Part shown: piece by piece, positions 19,847 through 30,443 of the stretch
Position numbering within the stretch: the stretch's first letter is position 1
Layout of the letters: each line of letters starts with the position of its first letter
Source of the DNA: Curtobacterium caseinilyticum
Lineage (GTDB): Bacteria; Actinomycetota; Actinomycetes; Actinomycetales; Microbacteriaceae
Direction: 5' to 3'
Length of the DNA: 64,000 nucleotides
Assembly (NCBI RefSeq): GCF_030363035.1
Contig: NZ_JAUCMN010000001.1
Span: 248,001-312,000 of the forward strand
Translations under genes and position numbers: made by a program
The notes under the pieces: generated by a model
Seen by the model: the letters and a program-made list of their open reading frames with translations, nothing else
Databases searched by the model: none
Told to the model about the DNA's origin: nothing

Positions 19847-20356
19847 ATGCAGGACGAACGACACGCCCAGCCCGTCTCCGCTCCCGAGCGCCGTCGACGC
19901 ACGCTGCGTCGCGTGGGGATCGGCTCCGCTGCTGCCGCGGCACTGCTCCTCGGCGGTCTCGGCGTGACCGCGGCCGTCGCCGACGGCACCGGCACCTCGA
20001 GCACGCCGAGCGCGCCGACGGGGGCTCCCAGTGGCGCACCCAGCGGCGCACCGAGCGGCGCTCCCACCCCGGGCGCAGAGGGCGCCCCCGGCCCGGGTGC
20101 CGAGGGCACGGGCCCTGGCGCTGCTCCGGCTCCCGGTTGCGTGGCGGCCCCGCCAGCGGCGGGCGACGCACCGAAGCCGGAGGACGGCAAGGGCCCCACC
20201 CCGCCGACGGGCACGGACGCCCCGACCCCGCCGACGGGCACGGATGCCCCGAAGCCGAAGGACGGGCATGCTCCGAAGCCGAAGGACGGCGACGCACCCA
20301 CCCCGCCGAAGGGCACGGACGGCTCCGCGACGCCGGCGCCGACCTCCGGATCCTGA
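19847..20356 (+). CDS. Exported Pro/Gly-rich repetitive protein of unknown function
   Basis: This 169-residue protein has a basic N-terminus (PERRRRTLRRVG), a hydrophobic segment (IGSAAAAALLLGGLGVTAAVA, about residues 25-45) and then a disordered extracellular region. The disordered region contains GAPS repeats, PPTGTDAPT repeats and PKPKDG repeats. A single cysteine lies in the middle. The hydrophobic segment could be a signal peptide or a membrane anchor. ATG at 19847 has GGAAGG nine bases upstream. It is not similar to a family I recognise. Its position opposite the two-component regulator suggests it is a regulated surface protein, possibly wall-associated. Confidence 0.75.
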   Translation: MQDERHAQPVSAPERRRRTLRRVGIGSAAAAALLLGGLGVTAAVADGTGTSSTPSAPTGAPSGAPSGAPSGAPTPGAEGAPGPGAEGTGPGAAPAPGCVAAPPAAGDAPKPEDGKGPTPPTGTDAPTPPTGTDAPKPKDGHAPKPKDGDAPTPPKGTDGSATPAPTSGS

Positions 20357-20373
20357 GCGGAGCACGCCCGGTG

Positions 20374-20423
20374 CGGGAGGCGCCCGCCGTCGGCCGCACG
20401 GTCGACGCACGGCGCGCCTCCCG
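20374..20423 (+). terminator. 3' hairpin behind the exported-protein gene (GGGAGGC family)
   Basis: Arms CGGGAGGCGC (20374-20383) and GCGCCTCCCG (20414-20423) are separated by 30 bases, 17 bases past the stop codon. The loop is longer than in the other family members. Confidence 0.5.
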
Positions 20424-20516
20424 GCCGGACCGGGGTGCCCCGGTCTCGACAGCGGACGCCGAAGCGCTCCCACGGGTACCGTCGGTGTCCACGCGGACCG
20501 AGCGGAAGGGGCACCC

Positions 20517-21056
20517 GTGGACTCTCGTGCCGTGCGGTCGTTCCGCGCGTTCGTCGTCGTCACGGCCGTGGTCGCGATCGCGCTCGGCATCGTCGCCGTC
20601 GTCTGGCCCCAGCCGTCCCTCGTCCTCGTCGCGCTCGTCTTCGGCGTCTACCTGGTGGCGGCGGGTGCGATGCGCGTGGTCGCGGCGGTGCGCGGACACG
20701 GTACGTCCGCCGTCTGGCGGTGGACGTCGGGGGTCGTCGGCGGCCTGGTCGCAGTCGCCGGCCTGGTGACACTCGTCGATCCGGCGATCCCCCTGCTGGC
20801 CTACGCCGTGCTGGCGGGGGTGGCGTTCCTGCTCGAGGGCGTCGCCGCGCTCGTCGGTGCAGTCGTCGGGCACCCGGGTTCCTCGCGGCTGCCGACCGCG
20901 GTGAGCGGTCTGCTCTCGGTCATCGGCGGGGTCGTCGTGCTCGTCGCGCCGGGGCTCGCGCTCACGGTGTTCACGGTGTTCTCCGGCATCGCGCTCGTCG
21001 TCGTCGGCGCTGCGGCACTCCTGCTGCTGCCGCCGCGCGCGGCTGCCCGCCGCTGA
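20517..21056 (+). CDS. HdeD/DUF308 family membrane protein
   Basis: This 179-residue protein is almost entirely hydrophobic, with about six transmembrane helices arranged as pairs (FVVVTAVVAIALGIVAVVWP, LVLVALVFGVYLVAAGAM, then VVGGLVAVAGLVTLV and further pairs). This is the pattern of the HdeD/DUF308 family, linked to acid resistance in enterobacteria but of unknown role in actinobacteria. GTG at 20517 has GGAAGGGG just upstream and gives a short N-terminus before the first helix. It converges with the VIT1-like gene (30 bases between stops). Confidence 0.83.
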   Translation: MDSRAVRSFRAFVVVTAVVAIALGIVAVVWPQPSLVLVALVFGVYLVAAGAMRVVAAVRGHGTSAVWRWTSGVVGGLVAVAGLVTLVDPAIPLLAYAVLAGVAFLLEGVAALVGAVVGHPGSSRLPTAVSGLLSVIGGVVVLVAPGLALTVFTVFSGIALVVVGAAALLLLPPRAAARR

Positions 21057-21086
21057 GGCGTCGGGCAACAGCCGCTCACGACGGCG

Positions 21087-22163
21087 TCACGCGCTCCCGG
21101 TCCCGAACAGCAGGCCCAGCCCGTACGTGACCACGGCGGCTCCGAACCCGATGGCGAGCTGCCGCAGCGCGCGCTTGAGCGGTGAGGCCCCGCTGAGCAC
21201 GCCCACGACGGCGCCGGTGCCGAGGAGCGCGATGCCGACCAGCACGGCCGCGAGGACGATCGCCGGCCACCCCTCGAGCCCGAACAGGTACGGCAGCACC
21301 GGGATGATCGCACCGGAGGCGAAGAAGCAGAAGCTCGACACCGCCGCGCTCGTGCCGCTCCCCACCGCCTCGTGCTCGTCGGTCGCGGTGGCGGCCGTGA
21401 CCGTGCGACCGCCGAGGACCTCTGCCGCGTGTTCCCGGGCAGCGGCCTCGTCCATCCCACGAGCCCGGTACACCAGCGCGAGCTCGTTCGCGTCGACGTC
21501 CAGGTCGGCCACCGCCCGTCCGGCCTCGGGGTGCGGCGCGGACGCGTCGAGCAGTTCGCGTTGTGACCGCACCGACACGTACTCCCCCGCACCCATCGAC
21601 AGCGCACCGGCGAGCAGCCCGGCGATGCCGCTGAGGAGCACGAAGTGCCGGTCTGCTCCGGAGGCGCTGATGCCGATGATCAACGCGAGGTTCGACACGA
21701 GCCCGTCGTTGGCGCCGAACACCGCTGCGCGGAAGGTGCCCGACAAGCGCATCCGCCCGCGGTTCGCGAGGCCGCGCACGACCTCCCCGTGGATCCGCTC
21801 GTCGGCCGCCATCCGCGCGGTCGCGTCGTCGTCCTCGGCGTACGGCGAGCGGTCCTCGGCGCGCTGCATGAGCGCGAGCACGAACACCGAACCGAAGCGC
21901 TTCGCGAGCGCGGCGAGCACCCGGGTGCGCAGGCTGCCGCGGAGCGGCCGCCCGACGTCGTCGCCGAGCAGGTCGAGCCAGTGCTGCTCGTGGCGTCCCT
22001 CCGCGTCGGCGAGGGCGGCGAGGATCTCGCGTTCCTCACCGGTCCTGCGGGTCGACAGGTTGCGGTAGACCGCGGCCTCCGCCCGCTCGTCCGCCAGGTA
22101 GCGGCGCCAGCGGCGGACGTCCGCTGCGGTGGGTGTGGTGGGGCGTTCGTCCTGGAGGCTCAC
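21087..22163 (-). CDS. Ferritin-like/VIT1-CCC1 family membrane protein
   Basis: This 358-residue protein has two parts. The N-terminal ~140 residues are ferritin-like helices with metal-ligand spacing (RYLADERAEAAVYRNL, then DAEGRHEQHWLD and ADERIHGEVV). A VIT1/CCC1 transporter domain follows, with FGANDGLVSNLALIIGIS, MGAGEYVSVRSQREL and three hydrophobic helices at the C-terminus. Proteins of this type (bacterial MbfA and plant/yeast VIT1/CCC1) export or store iron or manganese; the metal here is inferred, not shown. ATG at 22163 starts MSLQDERP. The upstream region carries an 8-bp repeat array about 43 bases before the start codon. Confidence 0.88.
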   Translation of the reverse strand: MSLQDERPTTPTAADVRRWRRYLADERAEAAVYRNLSTRRTGEEREILAALADAEGRHEQHWLDLLGDDVGRPLRGSLRTRVLAALAKRFGSVFVLALMQRAEDRSPYAEDDDATARMAADERIHGEVVRGLANRGRMRLSGTFRAAVFGANDGLVSNLALIIGISASGADRHFVLLSGIAGLLAGALSMGAGEYVSVRSQRELLDASAPHPEAGRAVADLDVDANELALVYRARGMDEAAAREHAAEVLGGRTVTAATATDEHEAVGSGTSAAVSSFCFFASGAIIPVLPYLFGLEGWPAIVLAAVLVGIALLGTGAVVGVLSGASPLKRALRQLAIGFGAAVVTYGLGLLFGTGSA

Positions 22164-22205
22164 AGCACCGATCCTGCCCGGTCCCGTCGGCGGGTGGTCG
22201 CGCCG

Positions 22206-22269
22206 GCGCGGCGGCGCGGCGGCGCGGCGGCGCGGCGGCGCGGCGGCGCGGCGGCGCGGCGGCGCGGCG
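22206..22269. repeat. Eight perfect tandem copies of GCGCGGCG
   Basis: Eight exact, head-to-tail copies of the 8-bp unit GCGCGGCG lie about 43 bases upstream of the VIT1-like start codon. An 8-bp unit changes spacing by most of a helical turn per copy, so length changes could alter promoter geometry. Confidence 0.92.
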
Positions 22270-22382
22270 CCGAGGCTCGGCCAGGCGGACGCTCCCGCAC
22301 CCGTCGGGGCACGAAGGTGTCCGGAGAGACGAGGCTCGCCCTCGCGGCGCGGCGCGGCGCGAGGCGCCGCGAGGGTGGGACG

Positions 22383-22445
22383 CGACAGGGCGCGGACGGA
22401 GGCCGAGCGCGGTGTCGCGCCGTGCCTCCCGTCCGCGCCCTGTCG
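22383..22445 (-). terminator. pyk terminator hairpin (GGGAGGC family)
   Basis: Arms 22383-22403 (CGACAGGGCGCGGACGGAGG and C) and 22424-22445 pair over 21 bp with one bulged base. The hairpin begins 24 bases after the pyk stop codon. Confidence 0.78.
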
Positions 22446-22469
22446 GCGTGTCCGAGTGCGGTGACCAGG

Positions 22470-23915
22470 TCAGTCCCGCACGTAGGCGGGCGCCGCCTCG
22501 GCGTGCGCGTCGCCGACACGGTGCACACGGAGGTCGTTGGTCGACCCCTCGATGCCGGGAGGCGAACCGGCCGTCACGATCACCCGGTCGCCGGGAGCAG
22601 CGAGACCGTTCGCGAGCAGCACGTCGTCGACCTGCGAGAAGAGTTCGTCCGTGTGGGTCTTCCGCTCGACGAGGAACGACCGCACGCCCCACGTGAGTGC
22701 CATGCGGCGACGCGTGGCCTCGTTGGGGGTGAAGGCGATGATCGGCAGGCCGTGGCGCAGTCGCGACATGCGGCGCGCCGAGTCGCCGGACTCGGTGAAG
22801 ACGCAGAGGTACGACGCCTCGGTGAACTCCGCGATCTCGACCGCGGCGAGGGTGATCGCGCCGCCGAGCGTGCGCGGCTTCGTGCCGAGCGGGGCGATGC
22901 GCTCCAGGCCGTGGTCCTCGGTGGACTCGACGATGCGCGCCATCGTGCGGACCGTCTGCACCGGGTACTCGCCGACGCTGGTCTCACCCGAGAGCATGAC
23001 CGCGTCCGCGCCGTCGAGGACGGCGTTCGCGACGTCGGAGGTCTCCGCGCGGGTCGGGATCGGCGAGGAGATCATCGACTCGAGCATCTGCGTCGCGACG
23101 ATGACCGGCTTCGCCATCCGGCGGGACAGCTCGACCGCGCGCTTCTGCACGATCGGGACGGCCTCGAGCGGGAGCTCGACACCGAGGTCACCGCGGGCGA
23201 CCATGATGCTGTCGAACGCGTCGATGATCTCCTCGAGCGCGTCGACGGCCTGCGGCTTCTCGACCTTGGCGATGACGGGGAGGCGCTTGCCCTCCTCGTC
23301 CATGATCTCGTGGGCGCGCTCGACGTCGGCGGCGTTGCGCACGAACGACAGCGCGATCAGGTCGGCGCCCTGACGGATCGCCCAGCGGAGGTCCGCCTCG
23401 TCCTTCTCGCTCAGCGCGGGGACGTTCACGGCGACGCCGGGCAGGTTGATGCCCTTGTTGTTCGACACGGTGCCGGCGACGACGACCTCGGTGCGCACGC
23501 GCACGCCGTCCGTGTCGAGCACGCGCAGACGGACACGGCCGTCGTCGATGAGCAGCGGGTCGCCGGGCTTGACGTCCTGCGGCAGGCCCTTGAACGTCGT
23601 GCCGCAGATCTCCTTCGAGCCGGGGACGTCCTCGGTCGTGATCGTGAAGACGTCGCCGACGGCGAGCTCGTGCGGGCCGTCGGCGAACTTCGCCAGGCGG
23701 ATCTTCGGGCCCTGCAGGTCGACCAGGATCGCGACCGGCTTGCCGAGCTCCTCGGCCGCGCGGCGCACGTTCTCGTAGTTGGCCTCGTGGACGCTGTAGT
23801 CACCGTGGCTGAGGTTGAGGCGGGCGACGTCGACGCCCGCTTCGATGATCTCCTTGACGGTCTCGTAGTCCGACGTAGCCGGACCGAGCGTCGAAACGAT
23901 CTTTGCGCGTCTCAA
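22470..23915 (-). CDS. pyk: Pyruvate kinase
   Basis: Pyruvate kinase converts phosphoenolpyruvate and ADP to pyruvate and ATP. The 481-residue protein has the N-terminal KIVSTLGPATSDYETV and DVARLNLSHGD motifs. The active-site block is VIAKVEKPQAVD, then MVARGDLGVELP with the metal/substrate residues, and KPVIVATQMLESM. The C-terminal allosteric domain is present. The start is TTG at 23915, with GAAGGA about six bases upstream and the canonical N-terminus LRRAKIVS. It lies downstream of gltBD, separated by a hairpin at 23977-24016. Confidence 0.96.
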   Translation of the reverse strand: MRRAKIVSTLGPATSDYETVKEIIEAGVDVARLNLSHGDYSVHEANYENVRRAAEELGKPVAILVDLQGPKIRLAKFADGPHELAVGDVFTITTEDVPGSKEICGTTFKGLPQDVKPGDPLLIDDGRVRLRVLDTDGVRVRTEVVVAGTVSNNKGINLPGVAVNVPALSEKDEADLRWAIRQGADLIALSFVRNAADVERAHEIMDEEGKRLPVIAKVEKPQAVDALEEIIDAFDSIMVARGDLGVELPLEAVPIVQKRAVELSRRMAKPVIVATQMLESMISSPIPTRAETSDVANAVLDGADAVMLSGETSVGEYPVQTVRTMARIVESTEDHGLERIAPLGTKPRTLGGAITLAAVEIAEFTEASYLCVFTESGDSARRMSRLRHGLPIIAFTPNEATRRRMALTWGVRSFLVERKTHTDELFSQVDDVLLANGLAAPGDRVIVTAGSPPGIEGSTNDLRVHRVGDAHAEAAPAYVRD

Positions 23916-23976
23916 TGGATTCCTTCGTGTGGTGGATGGTGCCGGGTTTCCGCGCTGTGGGGCCGCGCGGAACGAG

Positions 23977-24016
23977 AGCAGGCCACCAGCACCCTATCGA
24001 GTGCCGGTGGCCTGCT
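23977..24016 (-). terminator. gltBD terminator hairpin
   Basis: Two 16-base arms (23977-23992 and 24001-24016; outer AGCAGGCCACC/GGTGGCCTGCT) with one mismatch and an 8-base loop lie 39 bases past the gltD stop codon. Confidence 0.78.
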
Positions 24017-24055
24017 GGTCACTGTCGGACCGGTGTTCCGTGCTGGTTCACGAGG

Positions 24056-25513
24056 TCAGATCGTGAGGGCACGGTCGGTCGCCTTGACGGGGGCGGGCAG
24101 GATCGTCGAGCCCTCGAGGTACGCGTCGACCTTCGAGGCGGCCGCACGGCCCTCGGCGATCGCCCACACGATGAGCGACTGTCCGCGGCCGGCGTCCCCG
24201 GCGACGAACACGCCGGGCTCGTTCGTCGAGTAGTCGGCCTGCCGCGCGACCGCGCCGGACACCGTGGCGGGGAGCCCGAGCTGCGGCTCGATCGTGTCGG
24301 TCTCCGGACCGGTGAAGCCCATCGCGATGAGCACGAGGTCCGCCGGGATCTCACGCTCGGTGCCCGCCTTCGGCACGCGGCGTCCGTCGAGGTACTCCGT
24401 CTCGGCCACACGCAGGGCGCGGACCTCGCCGGCGGCGTTGCCGAGGAACTCGACGGTCGAGGCGAGGAAGTGCCGCTCGCCGCCCTCCTCGTGGGCGCTC
24501 GTCACCTCGAACACCGTCGGGAACATCGGCCACGGCTGGTCGGATGGACGCTCCAGCGGCGGCTGCTTGCCGATCGCCAGGTTCGTCACGCTCAGGGCGC
24601 CCTGTCGGTGAGCGGTGCCGATGCAGTCCGCACCGGTGTCGCCGCCGCCGATGACCACGACGTGCTTGCCCTCCGCGGTGACCTGGTTGTCGACCGTCGT
24701 GCCGGCGACCGCCTTGTTCTGCTGGACGAGGTAGTCCATCGCGAAGTGCACGCCCGCGAGGTCGCGGCCCGGGATGGGCAGGTCGCGCGGCACGGTGGCG
24801 CCGGTGGCGACCACGACCGCGTCGTAGCGCGACTTCAGGTCGTCCCACGTGATGTCGACGCCGATCTCCACACCCGCGCGGAACCGGGTGCCCTCGGCCT
24901 GCATCTGGGCGAGGCGCGCGTCGATCTGGCGCTTCTCCATCTTGAAGTCCGGGATCCCGTAGCGGAGCAGACCACCGATCCGGTCGTCACGCTCGTACAC
25001 GGCGACGGTGTGCCCGGCGCGGGTGAGCTGCTGCGCGGCGGCGAGTCCGGCCGGACCGGAGCCGACGACCGCGACCGTCTTGCCGGTCAGCCGCTCCGGC
25101 GGGTGCGGGGTGACCCAGCCGTTCTTGTACGCCTCGTCGATGATCGAGACCTCGACCTGCTTGATGGTCACCGGCGGCTGGTTGATGCCGAGCACGCAGG
25201 ACGCCTCGCACGGAGCCGGGCAGAGCTTCCCGGTGAACTCCGGGAAGTTGTTCGTCGCGTGCAGCCGCTCGATCGCCTGCCGGCCCTCGCCGCGCCACGT
25301 CAGGTCGTTCCACTCGGGGATCAGGTTGCCGAGCGGGCAGCCCTGGTGGCAGAAGGGCACACCGCAGTCCATGCACCGGCCGGCCTGTCGCTTGAGCGCG
25401 CCGGAGTCCTGCTGCTCGTAGACCTCCTTCCAGTCCATGAGCCGCAACGGCACGGGACGACGGGGCGGGAGCTCGCGCTCCTGCACCTTGAGGAAGCCCT
25501 TCGGGTCAGCCAT
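24056..25513 (-). CDS. gltD: Glutamate synthase, small (beta) subunit
   Basis: GltD passes electrons from NADPH to the large subunit for glutamate synthesis. The 485-residue protein has two N-terminal cysteine clusters for Fe-S centres (CMDCGVPFCHQGCP and CPAPCEASC). An FAD-binding GxGxxG site (VVGSGPAGLAAAQQL) and an NADPH site (VVIGGGDTGADC) follow. ATG at 25513 has AGGAGG six bases upstream. It is the second gene of gltBD, 65 bases from gltB. Confidence 0.96.
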   Translation of the reverse strand: MADPKGFLKVQERELPPRRPVPLRLMDWKEVYEQQDSGALKRQAGRCMDCGVPFCHQGCPLGNLIPEWNDLTWRGEGRQAIERLHATNNFPEFTGKLCPAPCEASCVLGINQPPVTIKQVEVSIIDEAYKNGWVTPHPPERLTGKTVAVVGSGPAGLAAAQQLTRAGHTVAVYERDDRIGGLLRYGIPDFKMEKRQIDARLAQMQAEGTRFRAGVEIGVDITWDDLKSRYDAVVVATGATVPRDLPIPGRDLAGVHFAMDYLVQQNKAVAGTTVDNQVTAEGKHVVVIGGGDTGADCIGTAHRQGALSVTNLAIGKQPPLERPSDQPWPMFPTVFEVTSAHEEGGERHFLASTVEFLGNAAGEVRALRVAETEYLDGRRVPKAGTEREIPADLVLIAMGFTGPETDTIEPQLGLPATVSGAVARQADYSTNEPGVFVAGDAGRGQSLIVWAIAEGRAAASKVDAYLEGSTILPAPVKATDRALTI

Positions 25514-25578
25514 GGTTCGCCTCCTGCTCGTTCTGGTTCAGGGTGGGGTGGTCGGTACTGGGACGCGCCGTGGACGTG

Positions 25579-28500
25579 TCAGCCACCGGTCACCTCCAGG
25601 ATGCGGTTCCAGACGACGGTGCCGTCGGGGTCGAGGCCCTCGTCGACCGCCTGCCGTCGGGTCTCGAGCACCGCGGCGTAGTCGCGCGGGAGCACCTTGA
25701 CGAAGTCGCCCAGGTCGCCGGACTCGAGCAGGTCGCCCGCGAGGGTCGACCCGGTCTCGGCGTGGTGCTGCCGGAGCAGGTCGGTGACGATCTCGACGTC
25801 GGCGCTGTCGACTTCCCCGAGCCGCAGCTCGCCACTCGCCAGGGCGTCCGCGTTGACGTGCTCGCGTCGGAGCCCGCGCACGTACGCCGTACCACCGGAC
25901 ATGCCGGCGCCGAGGTTGCGGCCGGTCTCGCCCAGGATCAGCGCGAGACCACCGGTCATGTACTCGAGCGCGTGGTCGCCCACGCCCTCGACGACGGCCG
26001 TCGCGCCGGAGTTGCGGACGAGGAAGCGCTCTCCCACGATGCCGCGGATGAACATGCTGCCCTGGGTGGCGCCGTAGCCGATGACGTTGCCGGCGATGAC
26101 GTTCTCCGACGGCTCGAACGCGGACTCGGAGTCCGGTCGGACGACGATCGCGCCCCCGGACAGGCCCTTGCCGACGTAGTCGTTGCTGTCGCCGACGAGA
26201 CGGAGCGTGATGCCGGCCGGCAGGAACGCGCCGAGCGACTGCCCGGCCGATCCGCGCAGCGTGATGTCGATCGACCCCGCGGGCAGCCCGTGCTCGCCGT
26301 GGCGGAGCGTGACCTCGTGGCCGAGCATCGTGCCCACGGCGCGCTCGGTGTTCCGGATCGGCAGGTCGAGTGCGACGGACCCGCCGTGCTCGAGGACGTC
26401 AGCGGTGCGCTGCACGAGCTGGACGTCGAAGTGCTCGTCGAGCTCGTGGTCCTGCTCGCGGAGGTGACGGCGCGGCTCCTCACGACCGAACTCCGGGCCG
26501 TGCAGCACCGGTGCCAGGTCAAGCCCGGACGCCTTCCAGTGCTCGACGGCACGGTCGGTGTCGAGCGCGTCGACCTGTCCGATCGCCTCGTCGAGAGACC
26601 GGAAGCCGAGCTCGGCGAGGAGCTCGCGGACCTCCTGGGCGATGAACTCGAAGAAGTTCACGACGAACTCCGGCTTGCCCGTGAAGCGCTTGCGCAGCTC
26701 CGGGTTCTGCGTGGCGACGCCCACCGGGCAGGTGTCGAGGTGGCAGACCCGCATCAGGATGCAGCCCTCGACGACGAGCGGTGCCGTCGCGAAGCCGTAC
26801 TCCTCGGCACCGAGCAGCGCCGCCACGACCACGTCGCGGCCGGTCTTCATCTGCCCGTCGACCTGCACGACCACGCGGTCGCGCATCCCGTTGAGCATCA
26901 GGGTCTGCTGGGTCTCGGCGAGGCCGATCTCCCACGGTGTCCCCGCGTGCTTGAGCGAGTTGAGCGGCGACGCACCCGTCCCGCCGTCGTGGCCGGAGAC
27001 GAGCACCACGTCGGCGAGTGCCTTGGTCACGCCGGCCGCGACCGCGCCGATGCCGGACTGGCTCACGAGCTTCACGTGGACGCGTGCGGACGGGTTCGCC
27101 CGCTTCACGTCGAAGATGAGCTGCTTGAGGTCCTCGATCGAGTAGATGTCGTGGTGCGGCGGCGGCGAGATGAGTCCCACGCCGGCGGTCGCGTGCCGCG
27201 TGCGGGCGACCCACGGGTACACCTTGGTCGGGGGCAGCTGACCGCCCTCACCCGGCTTCGCGCCCTGCGCCATCTTGAGCTGGATGTCCGTCGCGTGCGT
27301 CAGGTACATGCTCGTGACGCCGAAGCGGCCGGAGGCGACCTGCTTGATCGCGCTGCGACGCTCGGGGTCGAGCAGGCGCTCGACGTCCTCGCCGCCCTCG
27401 CCGGTGTTCGAGCGCGCGCCGAGCCGGTTCATCGCGATCGCGAGGGTCTCGTGCGCCTCCTGTGAGATCGACCCGTACGACATCGCGCCGGTGTTGAACC
27501 GCTTGACGATGGACTCGATCGGCTCGACCTCGTCCAGCGCGATCGGCTCCCGCACGCCGTGGCGGAAGCGGAACAGGCCGCGGAGCGTCATGAGCTCCTC
27601 GGACTGGTCGTCCACCGCGCGCGAGTACTCACGGAAGATGTCGTACCGGCGGGCACGCGTCGCGTGCTGCAGGCGGAAGACCGTGTCCGGGTTGAACAGG
27701 TGGGGCGGCCCCTCGCGGCGCCACTGGTACTCGCCACCGGTCTGCAGGCGCTCGTGCGAGAGCACCGCGCCGTCCTGCGGGTACGCCTGCGCGTGCCGCT
27801 CGGCGTTCTCCTTCGCGATGACCTCGATGCCGACGCCGCCGAGGATCGACGAGGTCCCCGTGAAGTACCGGTCGACGAAGTCCTGGCTGAGCCCGACCGC
27901 TTCGAACGCCTGCGCGCCGGCGTAGCTGGACACCGTCGAGATGCCCATCTTCGACATGATCTTCAGGACGCCCTTGCCGAGCGCCTTGATGACGTTCTTC
28001 ACGGCCTGCTCGGGCGTGATGCCGGTGATCATGCCCGAGCGCACGAGGTTCTCGCACGTCTCCATCGCCAGGTACGGGTTGATCGCCGAGGCGCCGTACC
28101 CGATCAGGGTCGCGACGTGGTGGACCTCGCGGACGTCGCCGGCCTCGACGATGAGCCCGACCTTCATGCGCTGCTCCGTGCGGATGAGGTGGTGGTGCAC
28201 GGCGGCGAGGAGCAGCAGGCTCGGGACCGGCGCCTGCTCCGCGTTGCCGTCGCGGTCGGACAGCACGATGAACTGCTTGCCCGACTCGATGGCCTGGTCG
28301 ACCTCGTCGCAGACGGCCGCGATGCGCTTCTGCATCGCCTTCTTGCCCGCGTCGACGCGGTACAGGCCCTTGATCGTGACGGTCAGGTGGCGTCCGGACG
28401 TCGTCTCGAAGTGCTGGATCTTCGCGAGCTCGTCGTTGTCGATGACCGGGAAGTCGAGCACGATCTGCTTCGCGTGCTCCGGACCCGCGCTCAGCAGGTT

Positions 28501-30195
28501 GCGCTCCGGACCGAGGCCCATGCCCATCGAGGTGATGACCTGCTCGCGGATCGAGTCCAGCGGCGGGTTCGTCACCTGGGCGAACTGCTGCGTGAAGTAG
28601 TCGAACAGCAGGCGCGGTCGCTCGGAGAGCACCGCGATCGGCGTGTCCGACCCCATGGCACCCAGCGGCTCCGCGCCGGTCTGCGCCATGGGACGCAGCA
28701 GGATGCGGACCTCTTCCTCGGTGTAGCCGAAGGCGCGCTGCCGCCGGGTCACCGACGCCGGGGTGTGCACGATGTGCTCGCGCTCGGGCAGGTCGGCGAG
28801 GTTGATGCGCCCTTCGTCGAGCCACTGCGCCCACGGGCCGGAAGCGGCGAGCTCGCGCTTGACCTCGTCGTCCTCGATGATGCGGCCGGCCTCGGTGTCG
28901 ACGACGAACATGCGGCCCGGACGCAGGCGGCCCTTGCGGACGACCTTCGCCGGCGGGACGTCGATCACACCGGTCTCGGAACCCATCACGATGAGCCCGT
29001 CGTCCGTCACGAGGAAGCGGCCGGGGCGCAGCCCGTTGCGGTCGAGCGTGGCGCCGACGATCGCGCCGTCGGTGAAGGTGATCGCAGCCGGTCCGTCCCA
29101 CGGCTCCATGAGCATCGAGTGGTACTCGTAGAACGCCCGGAGGTCCGGGTCCATCCCGACCTGGTTCTCCCAGGCCTCCGGCACCATCATCGACACGGCG
29201 TGCGGCAGGCTGCGGCCGGTCAGCGTGAGGAGCTCGAGCGTCTCGTCGAACGACGCCGAGTCGCTGGCACCGGGGCTGACGATCGGCAGCAGCGGCGCGA
29301 GGTCGCCGAGCAGTTCGCTCTCGAGCTGCGACTGCCGCGCCCGCATCCAGTTCCGGTTGCCGCGCACGGTGTTGATCTCACCGTTGTGCGCGAGCGTGCG
29401 GAAGGGCTGGGCGAGGGGCCACGACGGGAAGGTGTTCGTCGAGTACCGCGAGTGCACGATCGCGAGCTTCGACGCGAAGCGCTCGTCGCTGAGGTCGGGG
29501 TAGAACGGCTCGAGCTGCAGCGTCGTGACCATGCCCTTGTACACCATCGTCCGACTCGACAGCGACGTGAAGTAGACCTCGACGTCGTGCTCCGCGCGCT
29601 TGCGGAGCCGGAACGCCTGACGGTCCAGGGCGATCCCGTTCCAGGCGGCACCGTGCACGTCGTGCCGGGTCGAGGCGACGAAGAGCTGGGCGAACGCCGG
29701 CATCGCAGCACGGGCCAGCGTGCCGAGGACCTCGGGGCGCACGGGCACCTCGCGCCAGCCGAGGACCTTCAGGCCCTCCTCGCGCGCGATGCGCTCGACG
29801 GCACCCTGCACCGCGTGGCGCTCGTCCTCGTCCACGGGCAGGTAGGCCGTGCCGACGGCGTACTCCCCCGGCGCGGGAAGCTCGAAGGGGACCTCGTCGC
29901 GCAGGAACGCGTCGGGCACCTGGCACAGGATGCCCGCGCCGTCACCGGTGCCGGCGTCCGAGCCGACCGCGCCGCGGTGCTCGAGGTTCCGCAGCGCGCC
30001 GAGGGCGGCGTCGACGATGTCGTGCCCGGCGGTGCCGCGGAGCGTCGCGACCATCGCGAGGCCGCAGGCGTCCTTCTCGTTCGCAGGGTCGTACATGCCG
30101 GCCGCCTCGGGCACGGCCGAGAATCGGCGGTGCGCCGGCGGCAGCGGCCGGGTCGAGCGCGTCGAACGGGGGGCAGGGTCTGGCTGGAGCGCCAT
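25579..30195 (-). CDS. gltB: Glutamate synthase, large (alpha) subunit
   Basis: GltB hydrolyses glutamine, channels the ammonia and reduces 2-iminoglutarate to glutamate. The 1538-residue protein has the N-terminal nucleophile Cys at C44 ([11 protein letters not shown]) after a propeptide of about 43 residues that is probably removed. The central FMN domain carries the [3Fe-4S] cysteines in [16 protein letters not shown]. The C-terminal beta-helix (glycine-rich) domain is present. A later methionine at residue 34 would also leave a short propeptide. The length is in the normal range. The start is ATG at 30195, with GAGG about ten bases upstream. The 248 bases to lgt hold its promoter; I see no clear box in it. 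Confidence 0.97.
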   Translation of the reverse strand: MALQPDPAPRSTRSTRPLPPAHRRFSAVPEAAGMYDPANEKDACGLAMVATLRGTAGHDIVDAALGALRNLEHRGAVGSDAGTGDGAGILCQVPDAFLRDEVPFELPAPGEYAVGTAYLPVDEDERHAVQGAVERIAREEGLKVLGWREVPVRPEVLGTLARAAMPAFAQLFVASTRHDVHGAAWNGIALDRQAFRLRKRAEHDVEVYFTSLSSRTMVYKGMVTTLQLEPFYPDLSDERFASKLAIVHSRYSTNTFPSWPLAQPFRTLAHNGEINTVRGNRNWMRARQSQLESELLGDLAPLLPIVSPGASDSASFDETLELLTLTGRSLPHAVSMMVPEAWENQVGMDPDLRAFYEYHSMLMEPWDGPAAITFTDGAIVGATLDRNGLRPGRFLVTDDGLIVMGSETGVIDVPPAKVVRKGRLRPGRMFVVDTEAGRIIEDDEVKRELAASGPWAQWLDEGRINLADLPEREHIVHTPASVTRRQRAFGYTEEEVRILLRPMAQTGAEPLGAMGSDTPIAVLSERPRLLFDYFTQQFAQVTNPPLDSIREQVITSMGMGLGPERNLLSAGPEHAKQIVLDFPVIDNDELAKIQHFETTSGRHLTVTIKGLYRVDAGKKAMQKRIAAVCDEVDQAIESGKQFIVLSDRDGNAEQAPVPSLLLLAAVHHHLIRTEQRMKVGLIVEAGDVREVHHVATLIGYGASAINPYLAMETCENLVRSGMITGITPEQAVKNVIKALGKGVLKIMSKMGISTVSSYAGAQAFEAVGLSQDFVDRYFTGTSSILGGVGIEVIAKENAERHAQAYPQDGAVLSHERLQTGGEYQWRREGPPHLFNPDTVFRLQHATRARRYDIFREYSRAVDDQSEELMTLRGLFRFRHGVREPIALDEVEPIESIVKRFNTGAMSYGSISQEAHETLAIAMNRLGARSNTGEGGEDVERLLDPERRSAIKQVASGRFGVTSMYLTHATDIQLKMAQGAKPGEGGQLPPTKVYPWVARTRHATAGVGLISPPPHHDIYSIEDLKQLIFDVKRANPSARVHVKLVSQSGIGAVAAGVTKALADVVLVSGHDGGTGASPLNSLKHAGTPWEIGLAETQQTLMLNGMRDRVVVQVDGQMKTGRDVVVAALLGAEEYGFATAPLVVEGCILMRVCHLDTCPVGVATQNPELRKRFTGKPEFVVNFFEFIAQEVRELLAELGFRSLDEAIGQVDALDTDRAVEHWKASGLDLAPVLHGPEFGREEPRRHLREQDHELDEHFDVQLVQRTADVLEHGGSVALDLPIRNTERAVGTMLGHEVTLRHGEHGLPAGSIDITLRGSAGQSLGAFLPAGITLRLVGDSNDYVGKGLSGGAIVVRPDSESAFEPSENVIAGNVIGYGATQGSMFIRGIVGERFLVRNSGATAVVEGVGDHALEYMTGGLALILGETGRNLGAGMSGGTAYVRGLRREHVNADALASGELRLGEVDSADVEIVTDLLRQHHAETGSTLAGDLLESGDLGDFVKVLPRDYAAVLETRRQAVDEGLDPDGTVVWNRILEVTGG

Positions 30196-30443
30196 GGGGA
30201 ACCGTCCTCACGAGGAAGTGGAACAGGGACGTCGGTGGCCCGGTGGTGCGTTCCGCCCGAGCGGGCGGGACTGGTGCCCGTGCGCGGCGTCCGGGAGGGT
30301 GCGTGGACGGCGCGCGAGGAGGGTGAGCCGCTCGTGGCGGTTCGACCGTGCGGTGGATCGTCGTGGTCGGCGGGTACCGTCCACGGGGTTCGGCGGCCCG
30401 CGACGGACCGTCCGGTCCGGCGCCGCCCCGGGGTGTCGGGGTG

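Larger units (their letters stand above)
22164..22469. other. 306-base intergenic region between the VIT1-like gene and pyk
   Basis: From the VIT1-like start upstream, this region holds eight 8-bp repeats (22206-22269). A second GGCGC-rich stretch lies near 22355-22375, and the pyk terminator hairpin is at 22383-22445. No coding sequence is supported. The VIT1-like promoter must lie in or beside the repeat array. Confidence 0.6.

Noticed and set aside
30196-30443. Possible riboswitch or small gene between gltB and lgt
   Set aside because: I found no recognisable riboswitch core, hairpin with conserved loop, or supported reading frame in these 248 bases.
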